From contig CAYWMD010000001.1 in the NCBI GenBank assembly GCA_964458575.1, positions 62,001-126,000 on the forward strand: a stretch of DNA of 64,000 nucleotides, in the 5' to 3' direction. The notes beneath the pieces were generated by a model. It saw only the letters and a list, made by a program, of their open reading frames with translations, did not search any database and was not told the origin of the DNA. Below, one piece after another: positions 44,134 to 53,000 of the stretch (positions within the stretch are counted from its first letter, which is position 1; each line of letters opens with the position of its first letter). The position numbers were made by a program, and so were the translations under genes. The DNA comes from CAYWMD01 sp964458575 (lineage in GTDB: Bacteria > Verrucomicrobiota > Verrucomicrobiia > Limisphaerales > JADLHS01).

Positions 44134-45252
44134 ATGCAATTACCGCCCGCGTTTCAGCCGCCTTTCCGTTTATTGATGGGACCTGGCCCCAGCAACGTTG
44201 CACCGTCGGTGCTCAAAGCCATGTCCGCTCCGGTGCTCGGCCACTTGGATCCCGTGTTCGTGAAAATGATGGAGGAGATCAAGGCCATGCTCCGGGCAGT
44301 TTTCCAGACGAAGAATGAAATGACCTTCCCCGTGAGCGGCACCGGCAGCGCGGGCATGGAGTTTTGCTTCGTGAACCTGATCGAACCCGGCGACTCGGTG
44401 GTCATCGGCATCAATGGCGTCTTCGGAATGCGCATGGCGGACCTGGCGGAACGCTGCGGCGCCCGCGTAGTCAAGGTCGAAGCGCCTTGGGGACGCATCA
44501 TTGAACCGGGCCAGATCGCCGCCGCGTTGAAGGAGGTCCGGCCAAAATTCGTGGCAGTCGTTCATGCCGAGACGTCCACCGGTGCGTGGACGCCGGTTGA
44601 AGAGATTTCGCGCCTGGCCCACGAAGCCGGAGCGTTGTTTCTGCTGGACACCGTGACGTCACTGGGCGGGTGTCCGGTGAAAGTTGACGACTGGCAGGTG
44701 GACGCGGTTTACAGCGGGACGCAAAAATGCCTGAGTTGTCCGCCTGGTCTCGCGCCGGTGTCGCTCAGCCCGCGGGCGTTGGAGGTGGCGACCAAGCGCA
44801 AAACCAAGGTGCAAAGCTGGTATCTGGATGTGAACCTGCTCGCGTCGTACTGGGGACAGGAGCGGGTTTATCATCATACCGCGCCGATTTCCATGAACTA
44901 CGCGCTGCACGAGGCGCTGCGTCTGGTGCTGGACGAAGGATTGGAGAACCGCTGGCAACGGCATCGGGTGAATCATGAGGCGCTGAAGGTCGGCTTGCGC
45001 GAGTTGGGTTTGGGAATCGCTTCGCAGGAAGGACATCAACTCTGGCAATTGAATGCGGTCGGCGTCCCGAATGGTGTGGACGAGGCCGCGGTCCGCAAGA
45101 AGCTCCTCACCGATCACAACATCGAAATCGGCGCTGGTCTCGGCCCGCTGAAGGGCAAAGTGTGGCGAGTTGGCCTGATGGGAGAAACTTCCACGCGTGG
45201 GAATGTGGATGTAATTCTGAAAGCCCTGCGGTCTTGCTTGAAACAAGCCTGA
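44134..45252 (+). CDS. Alanine-glyoxylate / serine-pyruvate aminotransferase
   Basis: The product is 372 residues with the class V aminotransferase fold. MGPGPSNVAPSVLKAM at the N-terminus is the substrate-binding start of AGT enzymes. VSGTGSAGMEFCFVNLIEPG binds the PLP phosphate, and LLDTVTSLGGCPVKVDDWQV contains the Asp that contacts the ring. VYSGTQKCLSCPPGLAPVSL carries the Schiff-base Lys in SGTQK, and the C-terminus WRVGLMGETSTRGNV has the carboxylate-binding Arg. It would convert glyoxylate to glycine. Being divergent from glcDEF, it fits a glycolate-glyoxylate-glycine salvage module. Confidence 0.92.
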   Translation: MQLPPAFQPPFRLLMGPGPSNVAPSVLKAMSAPVLGHLDPVFVKMMEEIKAMLRAVFQTKNEMTFPVSGTGSAGMEFCFVNLIEPGDSVVIGINGVFGMRMADLAERCGARVVKVEAPWGRIIEPGQIAAALKEVRPKFVAVVHAETSTGAWTPVEEISRLAHEAGALFLLDTVTSLGGCPVKVDDWQVDAVYSGTQKCLSCPPGLAPVSLSPRALEVATKRKTKVQSWYLDVNLLASYWGQERVYHHTAPISMNYALHEALRLVLDEGLENRWQRHRVNHEALKVGLRELGLGIASQEGHQLWQLNAVGVPNGVDEAAVRKKLLTDHNIEIGAGLGPLKGKVWRVGLMGETSTRGNVDVILKALRSCLKQA

Positions 45253-45285
45253 CCGATTCCCCAAACCACGGGGCAAATCGCGGTG

Positions 45286-46503
45286 TCAATTCCCGCGCTT
45301 GTTTTCGTCCTTGGGCTTTTCTTCCGTCTCGCCTGACTCCGAGTTGTCCTTCGTCGCGTCGTCCTTTTTGGCTTCGTCTTTCTTCTCAACCAGCAACTCG
45401 GAACGCTGCTTGAGCAACGAGTCCACCGTCCACGCCGAAACCAGATAAGTCCATTTCCCAAATGCCTTTTCCTTCGCCAGTTTTTCCTGAAGCTTCTTTT
45501 GCTGCTCCTGGAATTCCTTGTCGAGCCGGGTTTTGTCCTCCGGTTTCTCGTCTTGGCCCGCCACCCGCGCCGCCGGCAGATCGGCGGTAACCGCGACGGT
45601 CAGAAAATAATTTTCATTGGTCTTCGCGCCGACCTTCACCGTGTAGTTGAAGCCCTCGAACGTCTGGATGGCAATGGTCGTCGGATTGCCCAAACCCGAT
45701 TCGCCGGCGGACGTGCCAATCACCACATCCAAAAAACCCGGCGAGGACAGCGGATTGGAAACGCCCGAAACCTTGCCGGGATCCAGCTTTTCCTCCGGCT
45801 TTGCTTCGGCCAGCTTCCATTCGCCGGACTCGGTTTCCCGCGCGATTTTCCAGGAATTCGTGGTGGCCGGGAAAGTCACGCCAACCGACTTTGCCTTCTC
45901 AACCTTGAAAAAGTCCTTGTCCAGCCAGTGTTCCGGTCGGGATTCAAGCTCGTTGAAGGTTTCGGAAACCAGATAGGTCGTGCCGGGTTTGTTCGGAAGA
46001 TAAATCCAGCGTCCGTTCGGCCAGCCGCCGCCGCCGAAATTGTCATCGCCCCCGCCGCGCATGGATTTTTTGCCGAGCAGCACGGTGCGAATGTCTTTGC
46101 CGTCCCGGCCTTTGAGTTCCACCAGCGTGGCGGAATTCGTGCCACCCTTGTCCGGCGGCAACAGTTCCATCCGGCCGAGCTGGGAGTCGCCAATCTTCTG
46201 GCTCTGGGCCGCTCGCAAATCCCAAAGCTTGCGCGCACATTCGATGATTTCACCAGCCGCCGCCGGGTAGTTGTCGCGTTCCTTGACGGTCCAGACCTCG
46301 CCCTTCACCAGATTGACCGCATTCGTGTGCTGGCGCACCACAATGTGCATCACGTCGTTGACGGGAAAGTCGCCGAGCAACTTGTCGCTGGCGGATTTGG
46401 CGGTGCTCCGGAACGAAGCGGATTTTTGCCGGTTCAAGTACAGGCCGATGCCACCCAGCACCAGGCCGATCACCAAAACAATGAGCAGTTGTTTGCGGTT
46501 CAT
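45286..46503 (-). CDS. DUF4340 membrane-anchored protein
   Basis: The product is 405 residues with an N-terminal membrane helix (MNRKQLLIVLVIGLVLGGIG) and a large extracytoplasmic part. Typical DUF4340 statements occur: GEVWTVKERDNYPAAAGEII, TVLLGKKSMRGGGDDNFGGG and TTYLVSETFNELESRPEHWL. A highly charged Lys/Glu tail closes the protein. Genes of this family regularly follow GldG-type ABC components, as here: its start overlaps the end of the preceding gene (46503 versus 46500). It presumably acts as an accessory of the ABC system in the envelope. Confidence 0.87.
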   Translation of the reverse strand: MNRKQLLIVLVIGLVLGGIGLYLNRQKSASFRSTAKSASDKLLGDFPVNDVMHIVVRQHTNAVNLVKGEVWTVKERDNYPAAAGEIIECARKLWDLRAAQSQKIGDSQLGRMELLPPDKGGTNSATLVELKGRDGKDIRTVLLGKKSMRGGGDDNFGGGGWPNGRWIYLPNKPGTTYLVSETFNELESRPEHWLDKDFFKVEKAKSVGVTFPATTNSWKIARETESGEWKLAEAKPEEKLDPGKVSGVSNPLSSPGFLDVVIGTSAGESGLGNPTTIAIQTFEGFNYTVKVGAKTNENYFLTVAVTADLPAARVAGQDEKPEDKTRLDKEFQEQQKKLQEKLAKEKAFGKWTYLVSAWTVDSLLKQRSELLVEKKDEAKKDDATKDNSESGETEEKPKDENKRGN

Positions 46504-48446
46504 CTGGCTGCGGTTTTCCGACGTTTAATCAGCGCCAACACGACGCCCACGGCGGCCACGACCAGTGGCATCACCAAAATGTTCGTCCACTTCAACGAGT
46601 TCTGGAGCGAATCAATGTCCTTGCGCAAATTGCGCCGCTCCTGCCGGAGTGTTTCGCGCACCTCAGCGCGCTTCTTCTGCACCTCGGTCCATTCCTTCTT
46701 GGCATCGTCCGACAAAATCACCTGCTGGCCGGGCTGCTTGCCCTGCACCATTTCATTGATCTTCTGGGCGAGGTCCTGCTCGCTCTTTTCCAGTTCCTTG
46801 ATCTTGGCGGAGAAGCGCTCCTCGGCTTTGCCTTGCAACTCGCGCATCTTGGTGAACGGCCGCGCCACCGTGGCCCGGCTGCGGATGGTGATAAGGTCCT
46901 GGTCGCCGCCCATTTGCTCGACCAGATTCTGGACGAACGAGAGATTCTGACTGAACGGAATCATGATGCGCTGGCCAAACAGGTTCTGGACGCGGGCAAA
47001 GAACTGCTCGTGCAGCAGGTCCGAGTCGCCCACCAAAACCACCACATTTTCTTGCTTGGACGCCTTGAGCGAATTGTCCGCCGGCTTCGCGGCTTCCTCC
47101 TGCTTGGCCTCATCTTTCTTCGCTGCGTCCTTCCCCGTTTCCGCCTCGTCTTTTTTCTCGCCGGGCTTGCCGTTGGGAAACGCGGTTTTGAATTTGCCGC
47201 TCAACCGGACCGCCAGGGCATATTCCTTGCCCGAAGCCTTGAAGTCCTGCGACCCGCCACCGAACTGGGCCAGCATTTTCTCCGTCAGGTCGGAATTCGA
47301 GCTGGAGTGCATGAGGACGACTTGCTTGAGACCGTCGGCCGGCGAGCCGGTGAACGCCCCGCCGTAAGGAACATACATGCGCTGAATCTGACTCGTGGCC
47401 ACATCATCGGTGTCCATTGCCTCGGGCGGCAACTGGAGAAATGCCAGATCCGTCCGCGGCCGGCCCCCTTCGCCACCGCCCAACTCCGTGAAATAAGTCT
47501 TGTCCGACACCACCTTGTTGAGATCGAAACCCAGCCCCCAGGCTTTGAGCAGATGCTCCAGGCTCGCGCCGCTGCCTGCCGCCGCTTGAAGCGGATTGGA
47601 CGGGTCGGCATTGCGGGTGTCCATGACACTCAACGGATCCAGAAAGGCAATCAGTTTGCCGCCGCGCAGCACGAACTGGTCAAGGGCAAATTCCGCCGCT
47701 TCCGTGATGGCCTTGGGATAAATCACCAGCAGCACCTTGATGTCATCGTCAATCTTGTCCGTCGTGAGCGGGATTTCCTTCACGTCGAAATCCGACTTCA
47801 ATTCATTGATGAAAAGCCACGGCTCGGTGCGGCCACCGCGGCCCATCTGCATCATCATCGGGTTCATTCCGCCGAACACCTGCAAACCGCTCATCACGCC
47901 AATCACGGGTTTCTGCGGCTTGGCCACCTGTGAAATCGCGCGGGTCAGATCGTATTCCAACAACCGTTCGCGCGCAGGCGAGAGGAACGGAATGGTGGCC
48001 CGCTCGTCCAGGCAGCTTACGGCCAGCCCAAAATAAACCCTGTCGCCGCCCATCGGCTGGAGCATCTGGCCTTCGACCCCGTCGAGGTTGGCGGAGTCTT
48101 CAGCCTCGGTGTCCGGCACCGGGTCGAGGTTTTTGATTTCAAGGTTTCCCTTCGCGAGAAGCTTGTATTCGTTGAGCATGTCCTCGACCTGGGCGGCGTA
48201 CGTTTTCCACTCCACGGGCGTCGAGGGATCTTTCTGGCTGAAGTAAAAGCGGATCTGGACGGGCGTATCGAGCTTGCTCAGGACGCGTTTGGTGCCTTCC
48301 GAAAGCGTGTACGCCTTGTCGGCCGTCAGGTCCACCCGCGTGGTCAGCGGGCGCACGATGATGTTGAGCGCGATGACAATGACCAGCATCACGACCACAC
48401 CGATCGTCGAGTAAATAAAAGTTTCGAATCGCTTTTTGTGTTGCAT
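46500..48446 (-). CDS. GldG-type ABC transporter-associated protein
   Basis: The product is 648 residues with an N-terminal membrane segment (FIYSTIGVVVMLVIVIALNI) and a C-terminal one (ILVMPLVVAAVGVVLALIKR). The large periplasmic part has the ABC-type uncharacterised GldG/ABC_transp_aux pattern: RVDLTADKAYTLSEGTKRVL, IRFYFSQKDPSTPVEWKTYA, VLLVIYPKAITEAAEFALDQ and FVLRGGKLIAFLDPLSVMDT. A coiled-coil-like charged region lies before the last helix, and a Lys/Glu-rich insert near 455-485. It belongs to the ABC module encoded upstream. Confidence 0.9.
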   Translation of the reverse strand: MQHKKRFETFIYSTIGVVVMLVIVIALNIIVRPLTTRVDLTADKAYTLSEGTKRVLSKLDTPVQIRFYFSQKDPSTPVEWKTYAAQVEDMLNEYKLLAKGNLEIKNLDPVPDTEAEDSANLDGVEGQMLQPMGGDRVYFGLAVSCLDERATIPFLSPARERLLEYDLTRAISQVAKPQKPVIGVMSGLQVFGGMNPMMMQMGRGGRTEPWLFINELKSDFDVKEIPLTTDKIDDDIKVLLVIYPKAITEAAEFALDQFVLRGGKLIAFLDPLSVMDTRNADPSNPLQAAAGSGASLEHLLKAWGLGFDLNKVVSDKTYFTELGGGEGGRPRTDLAFLQLPPEAMDTDDVATSQIQRMYVPYGGAFTGSPADGLKQVVLMHSSSNSDLTEKMLAQFGGGSQDFKASGKEYALAVRLSGKFKTAFPNGKPGEKKDEAETGKDAAKKDEAKQEEAAKPADNSLKASKQENVVVLVGDSDLLHEQFFARVQNLFGQRIMIPFSQNLSFVQNLVEQMGGDQDLITIRSRATVARPFTKMRELQGKAEERFSAKIKELEKSEQDLAQKINEMVQGKQPGQQVILSDDAKKEWTEVQKKRAEVRETLRQERRNLRKDIDSLQNSLKWTNILVMPLVVAAVGVVLALIKRRKTAAR

Positions 48447-48473
48447 GGCGAAAGTTGAAATTCAACGGCTACC

Positions 48474-49220
48474 CTACCCCGACCGATGACTGCGAAGGAC
48501 AACCCCGGTCGTGAACAGGGCAAATCCGATCAGCGAGAAGAAAAACACCAGGTCGCGGAAGTCTATCACCCCGCGCTGGAAAGCGTCGAAGTGCGTCATC
48601 ACGCTGAGCGACGCCGCCAAACTCGAGAGCCACGTCCAATCCAGCGAATCCAGCAGCCGCGTCACCGGCGGCCAGCCCGCCAGGATCAGGAACAGGCAGA
48701 TGACCACCGAGAGGATGAACGAGACAACCTGATTGCGCGTCACGGCCGAGGTCATGCAGGCGATGGCCAGGTACGCGCCCGCCATCAGGGCGCTGCCGAC
48801 GTATCCGCACACGACGACGCCGTTGTCCGGCGCGCCCAGATAATTCACCGTGATCCAGACCGGGAAGGTCAGCGCCAGGGCCAGTATCAGGAACAACCAC
48901 GAGGCGAGAAATTTTCCGATGATCGCCTGCGACGGCGTAATGGGCATGGTCAGCAACAATTCGAGGGTGCCGACGCGCCGTTCCTCCGCCCACAACCGCA
49001 TGCCCACGGCCGGCACGAGGAACAGGTAAAACCACGGATGCCACATGAAGAACGAGAGGAGCGAAGCCTGGTCGCGCTCAAAAAATCCGCCCGCCATGAA
49101 CGTAAAGAATCCGCACAGCAGCAGGAAGATCACGATGAACACATACGCGACCGGCGACGCGAAATAACCGGCCAATTCGCGTTTGGTGATGGCTTTGATG
49201 TTGCCAATGGCTGAATTCAC
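48474..49220 (-). CDS. ABC-2 type permease (GldF-like)
   Basis: The product is 248 residues with six membrane segments (YVFIVIFLLLCGFFTFMAGG, FYLFLVPAVGMRLWAEERR, FLASWLFLILALALTFPVWI, GYVGSALMAGAYLAIACMTS, FILSVVICLFLILAGWPPVT, VFFFSLIGFALFTTGVVL). The cytoplasmic RRVGTLELLLTMPITPSQAI is the standard ABC-2 coupling loop. The start codon overlaps the ATPase stop by four bases. It forms the membrane channel of the ABC complex with the ATPase and the GldG-type protein. Confidence 0.92.
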   Translation of the reverse strand: MNSAIGNIKAITKRELAGYFASPVAYVFIVIFLLLCGFFTFMAGGFFERDQASLLSFFMWHPWFYLFLVPAVGMRLWAEERRVGTLELLLTMPITPSQAIIGKFLASWLFLILALALTFPVWITVNYLGAPDNGVVVCGYVGSALMAGAYLAIACMTSAVTRNQVVSFILSVVICLFLILAGWPPVTRLLDSLDWTWLSSLAASLSVMTHFDAFQRGVIDFRDLVFFFSLIGFALFTTGVVLRSHRSG

Positions 49221-50173
49221 TTTTCCACCTCCTGCTTCGTATCGGGCATGGTGATGTTGCGGAAGACCTCGTCCAGCCTTCCCTCTTCGGTGTGCAAGTC
49301 CTCAACCTGCCAGCCTTGCGACGCATCCATCACCGCCCGGGCGAGTTCCCCGTCAGCGTTCGGCTTGGGGAAAACCGTCACGGTTACTTTCGCGCCTGCG
49401 TCTTTGATGACCGCGGTTCGTTTCGCGGCGGAAAGTTGATTCAACTTCGACGTGATGGTCGCTGCCGGAACGCCGCGCACGGAAATCGTCACCGCGCCGG
49501 CCCATTCGGACTTGCGCCGCAACTCGTCGGGCGTCCCGTTGGCCACGATCTTGCCGCGATCAATGATGATCGCCCGGGTGCAGGCTGCGTCCACTTCTTC
49601 GAGAATGTGCGTGGAGAAGATGATTGCCTTCTTTTCGCCCATGCGTTTGATCAGGCCGCGCACCTCGTGTTTCTGGTTGGGATCGAGGCCGTCCGTGGGT
49701 TCATCCAGGATGAGCACCTCCGGGTCGTGAATGATGGATTGCGCAAAACAGGTGCGGTGCCGGTAGCCTTTGGACAGGGTCTCCACGCTTTGATGCAGGA
49801 CGCCTTCGAGGAAGCACATCTCAACGGCACGATGGATGGCGGCCTTTTTCGCATCGCCCCGCAACCCGCGGATTTCGGCGGCGAAGTTGAGAAAGCCGTG
49901 GACCGTCATATCGGTGTAGGCCGGCGCATTTTCCGGCAGGTAGCCGATCAGCCGCTTGGCGGGAATCGGATTCTCAACCATGTCGAACCCGCCCACGGTC
50001 ACCGCGCCCTCAGTGGGGGGGATGAACCCGGTGATCATGCGCATGGTGGTGGATTTGCCCGCGCCGTTCGGGCCGAGGAAGCCCAACACTTCGCCGCGCT
50101 CGACGGCAAACGAAATGCCGTCCACCGCGCGTTTCGCGCCGAACAACTTCTTTAGGTTTTCAACTTTAATCAT
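49217..50173 (-). CDS. ABC transporter ATPase (GldA/NodI-like)
   Basis: The product is 318 residues from the ATG at 50173; the longer frame to 50290 is not supported by a protein-like leader. Walker A is GFLGPNGAGKSTTMRM, the Q-loop YLPENAPAYTDMTV, the signature ETLSKGYRHRTCFAQSIIHD (LSKGY in place of LSGGQ), Walker B VLILDEPTDGLDPNQ and the H-loop FSTHILEEVD. A C-terminal ~90-residue regulatory part follows. It drives the ABC-2 permease; the transported compound is unknown. GldA/F/G complexes are tied to gliding in Bacteroidota, but in Verrucomicrobiota they occur without gliding genes. Confidence 0.92.
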   Translation of the reverse strand: MIKVENLKKLFGAKRAVDGISFAVERGEVLGFLGPNGAGKSTTMRMITGFIPPTEGAVTVGGFDMVENPIPAKRLIGYLPENAPAYTDMTVHGFLNFAAEIRGLRGDAKKAAIHRAVEMCFLEGVLHQSVETLSKGYRHRTCFAQSIIHDPEVLILDEPTDGLDPNQKHEVRGLIKRMGEKKAIIFSTHILEEVDAACTRAIIIDRGKIVANGTPDELRRKSEWAGAVTISVRGVPAATITSKLNQLSAAKRTAVIKDAGAKVTVTVFPKPNADGELARAVMDASQGWQVEDLHTEEGRLDEVFRNITMPDTKQEVEK

Positions 50174-50357
50174 GTACGCGCTTCTTTCCTGACGGAAACG
50201 ACCGCTCGAAATAGCCAGTCCGAGGCCCGCTGTAAATATTTTTTTCGCCGTCACCGGCCCGCGGCGGCGACTGAGGCCATTCGCCAACAACGGCTCTTGG
50301 ACAAGGAAGGGGAAAAATGTTCAAAAATTCTTTTTCAAAAAAAGGCAGTCCGCCGGC

Positions 50358-50741
50358 TCACAGCCGCTCCCGACCGGCATAACCGGTGTCCAGATCGTGC
50401 CAGAATTCGATGTCGTCCTCATCCTGCTCCCAGCACAGGAACACCTCGCGGCCGCCGATGAAGGCCGGAAAATCAATCAAGCCGCGTTCCAGGTCCTTGA
50501 TCTGGATCTGCCGGCGTTGAAATTCCAACAGGACCTCCTGCATTCGGGCCAGCGTCCGGATCCAGGTGTTGACCAGATCCCCGCCGACATCATGGCCGGG
50601 ATTCATCAGCGACGTGAGCCGTTTGTCATAGCGCTCCAGTTCTTGACGAAGCTCATTGAGTTGCCTGAGCCAGTCGCGGACCTGGGGCAACAAGGCCCGC
50701 GCCTCCTCGATCGTGTAATGAATCTCAAACCGGTGGTTCAT
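50358..50741 (-). CDS. DUF2203 family protein
   Basis: The product is 127 residues from the ATG at 50741. It is highly helical and acidic: HYTIEEARALLPQVRDWLRQ, LNELRQELERYDKRL, VLLEFQRRQIQIKDLERGLI, DFPAFIGGREVFLCWEQDED and DIEFWHDLDTGYAGR. The last two blocks are the DUF2203 hallmark. No role is established. It sits between the TPR lipoprotein gene and the ABC ATPase gene on the same strand; the 184 bases after it contain only an A/T-rich stretch. Confidence 0.88.
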   Translation of the reverse strand: MNHRFEIHYTIEEARALLPQVRDWLRQLNELRQELERYDKRLTSLMNPGHDVGGDLVNTWIRTLARMQEVLLEFQRRQIQIKDLERGLIDFPAFIGGREVFLCWEQDEDDIEFWHDLDTGYAGRERL

Positions 50742-50776
50742 GGTTCCTGTGAGCACGGTCGCGGCACGCGCCGACC

Positions 50777-52765
50777 TCATTCTTTTTTGGACGCATCGAG
50801 TTTCTTTTGCACGACCTCGTTCTTTTCCACGGCCAGGGATTTTTGCCAGGCGTCGCGGGCCTTCTCCAGGTCATTCATGGCAGCGTAAATATCGCCGAGA
50901 TGATCGTAAAGCGTGGCGTCCGGCGCCTCGCTCAGCTTGACGGCCTTGAGGATGTAATCCAGCGCCTCCTGGGGCTGGTTCTGTTTGAACCGCACCCAGC
51001 CCATGCTGTCCAGATACGCGGGATTTTCCGGCTCCGACTTCAACGCCTGCGCAATCAACTCGTGGGCCCGTTCCAGTTTTTCGCCTCGCTCCGCCCACAT
51101 GTAACCGAGATAATTTTGCGCCTCCGAAAAATCCGGCTGCAACTTGAGACACTTCTCAAAAAACGCTTCCGCCTGCGCGCGGTCGCCCATGCGTTCGCAC
51201 GCCGCGCCCACGTCGAAGTAAAACAAGTGCGTCAACTGGTTGGTATCCTTCGCCTGGGCGATGGCTTCCGCCGCCAGGAAATACTTCACCGCTTCCGCGT
51301 AATGTTTCTGCTGGCGTTGCGCCGCACCCTGCAGGTATTCGAGCAGAAAGTTTGGCGGGAATTTCTCCTTCGCCGTTGCCAGCAGGCGCATGGCTGCCTC
51401 GCCCTGTCCCGCCGCGATGAGCACGTTCGCCAGATCGTAATGGGCCGGTTCGAAATCGGGCGCCAACTGGAGGCATTTTTCAAAGCATTTTCCGGCCTGG
51501 GCGTGATCGCCCTGCCGCTCCCAGGCCGCGCCCATTTGATAATAGAAGGCGTGCGTCAGCAGGTTGGTCTCCCCCGCCCGGGCCAGGAGTTCCGCCGTGC
51601 TGAAATGCCTGACCGCTTCGGCGAAATTTTTCACCTGAAAACTGGCCATGCCCAGGCCGTATTCAAGTTTGAAGTTGACCGGAAACTTCTTCTTCGCGCT
51701 GTCCAGCGTGGCCAGCGCTTCCTCGCCCTTGCCCGCGGCGAGCTGTGCGGTTGCCAGATCGTAGTAGGCTGGTTCAAAGTTTGGACTAAACAACAGGGTC
51801 TTTTTTAAATAATCCGCCATGTCCGTCCAGCGGCGCTGGTCGTAGGCGATCAGTCCCAGAAAATAGTACGCCTGCGCGTTGGCGGGGTTGTCCTGCACGA
51901 TGGCCTGAAGCTGCTCGACGGCGCGTTTGCGATCGCCCTCGCGCAGGTAAATCTTCATCAGGCGGTCGCGGACCAGTTCGCGCGCCTGGGGCAGGTCGCC
52001 CAGTTCATCCAGCACGGCGAGGTAGCTCACCGCGGCCTTGTCCATGTCCCCCACAAAGTAGAAGCCGTCCGCGAGCTGCAGTTTCAAATGAGTACTCGCC
52101 GGTTGCAGCTTCGCGGCCCGCTCCAGCACCGCGAGCGTTTTCGCGTTTACCGTTTGCCGCTGGCTCGGATACCGCTGCGTGTAGTTCTCATACAGCCCGG
52201 CGAGTTCGACCAGGAATTCGGCGTCCGAGTCGGATTGCTTCGCCGCCTGATCCAGCACCGCCAACGCTTCGGCGCTCCGCTTGCTCTGGAGCTGGTTCAA
52301 AAACAGATTCCGATAACCGGCGAGCAGGCGTGGCGATTTCTTGATGGCGAGTTGATTGGCAGCAACCGCCTCCGGATTGCGGTCCAGGCGGGCGTAAACC
52401 ATTCCCAACCGGGCGAAGATTGCGCCCGAGGTGTTGGGCCGTCGCGCCGCCGCCTGCAACAGTTCGAGCGCCTGTTGCGCCCGGTCATGGTGGAGCAGAC
52501 GCGATGCGACTTCGAGCGTGAGGTCCTCGTCATCGGGGTCTTTGAGCGCAGCCTGATAATACTCGTCCAGCGCCTGGTCCTTTTCGTCATTCAGTTCGTG
52601 AATGACGGCCGCCGCAAAGTGCGCCTGCGCCTCAGCCGGGTGCGCGCCCACGCCCGCCCGGTCGCCGGATGGTTTCGCCGGTTTCGTCGCGGGCGCCGTG
52701 CGGCATCCGGTCAGGAGGATCTGACCCAGAACCAGCACGACGCCCCAGAAGCAGCAGTGACGCAT
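50777..52765 (-). CDS. TPR-repeat lipoprotein
   Basis: The product is 662 residues from the ATG at 52765. A lipoprotein signal ends in LLTGC, so Cys would be lipidated. More than ten TPR units follow, for example GAIFARLGMVYARLDRNPEA, AQAYYFLGLIAYDQRRWTDM, FYYQMGAAWERQGDHAQAGK, FYFDVGAACERMGDRAQAEA and AYLDSMGWVRFKQNQPQEAL. Two nearly identical blocks of about 110 residues (around 315-425 and 430-530) suggest internal duplication. It is an outer- or inner-membrane-attached scaffold facing the periplasm. The gene ends 36 bases before the DUF2203 start. Confidence 0.9.
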   Translation of the reverse strand: MRHCCFWGVVLVLGQILLTGCRTAPATKPAKPSGDRAGVGAHPAEAQAHFAAAVIHELNDEKDQALDEYYQAALKDPDDEDLTLEVASRLLHHDRAQQALELLQAAARRPNTSGAIFARLGMVYARLDRNPEAVAANQLAIKKSPRLLAGYRNLFLNQLQSKRSAEALAVLDQAAKQSDSDAEFLVELAGLYENYTQRYPSQRQTVNAKTLAVLERAAKLQPASTHLKLQLADGFYFVGDMDKAAVSYLAVLDELGDLPQARELVRDRLMKIYLREGDRKRAVEQLQAIVQDNPANAQAYYFLGLIAYDQRRWTDMADYLKKTLLFSPNFEPAYYDLATAQLAAGKGEEALATLDSAKKKFPVNFKLEYGLGMASFQVKNFAEAVRHFSTAELLARAGETNLLTHAFYYQMGAAWERQGDHAQAGKCFEKCLQLAPDFEPAHYDLANVLIAAGQGEAAMRLLATAKEKFPPNFLLEYLQGAAQRQQKHYAEAVKYFLAAEAIAQAKDTNQLTHLFYFDVGAACERMGDRAQAEAFFEKCLKLQPDFSEAQNYLGYMWAERGEKLERAHELIAQALKSEPENPAYLDSMGWVRFKQNQPQEALDYILKAVKLSEAPDATLYDHLGDIYAAMNDLEKARDAWQKSLAVEKNEVVQKKLDASKKE

Positions 52766-52845
52766 GTTGAACAATAAACCACGCACAGTCCGGAAAGTCT
52801 TCGGGACCGGCGTGGTCGTGGTCGTAGTTCGAAGCTCTGACAGAA

Positions 52846-52947
52846 TTACTTCTGCCAGGTGCGCTTCTTGTGACGATGCAGACGCAGCTTCTTGCGCCGT
52901 TTGTGTTTGTTGATTTTCGCCTTGCGGCGTTTTTTCAGTGAACCCAT
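52846..52947 (-). CDS. 33-residue basic ribosomal-type protein (bS22 / AURKAIP1-COX24-like)
   Basis: A short frame too small for usual ORF calling. It encodes 33 residues starting MGSLKKRRKAKINKHKRRKK and ending LRLHRHKKRTWQK before TAA at 52846-52848. The M-G-S-x-K-K-R-R start and the K-x-x-K-H-K-R-R-K run match the tiny basic ribosome-associated proteins of the AURKAIP1/COX24 domain family known from Bacteroidota and relatives. Eighteen of 33 residues are Lys or Arg. It probably binds the small ribosomal subunit. It lies alone between the TPR gene and hisG on the same strand. Confidence 0.75.
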   Translation of the reverse strand: MGSLKKRRKAKINKHKRRKKLRLHRHKKRTWQK

Positions 52948-53000
52948 AGGTTGTTAATGGAGTAACCGAGTGGCCGAGTAATGCAACTGAAATCTTGCGC

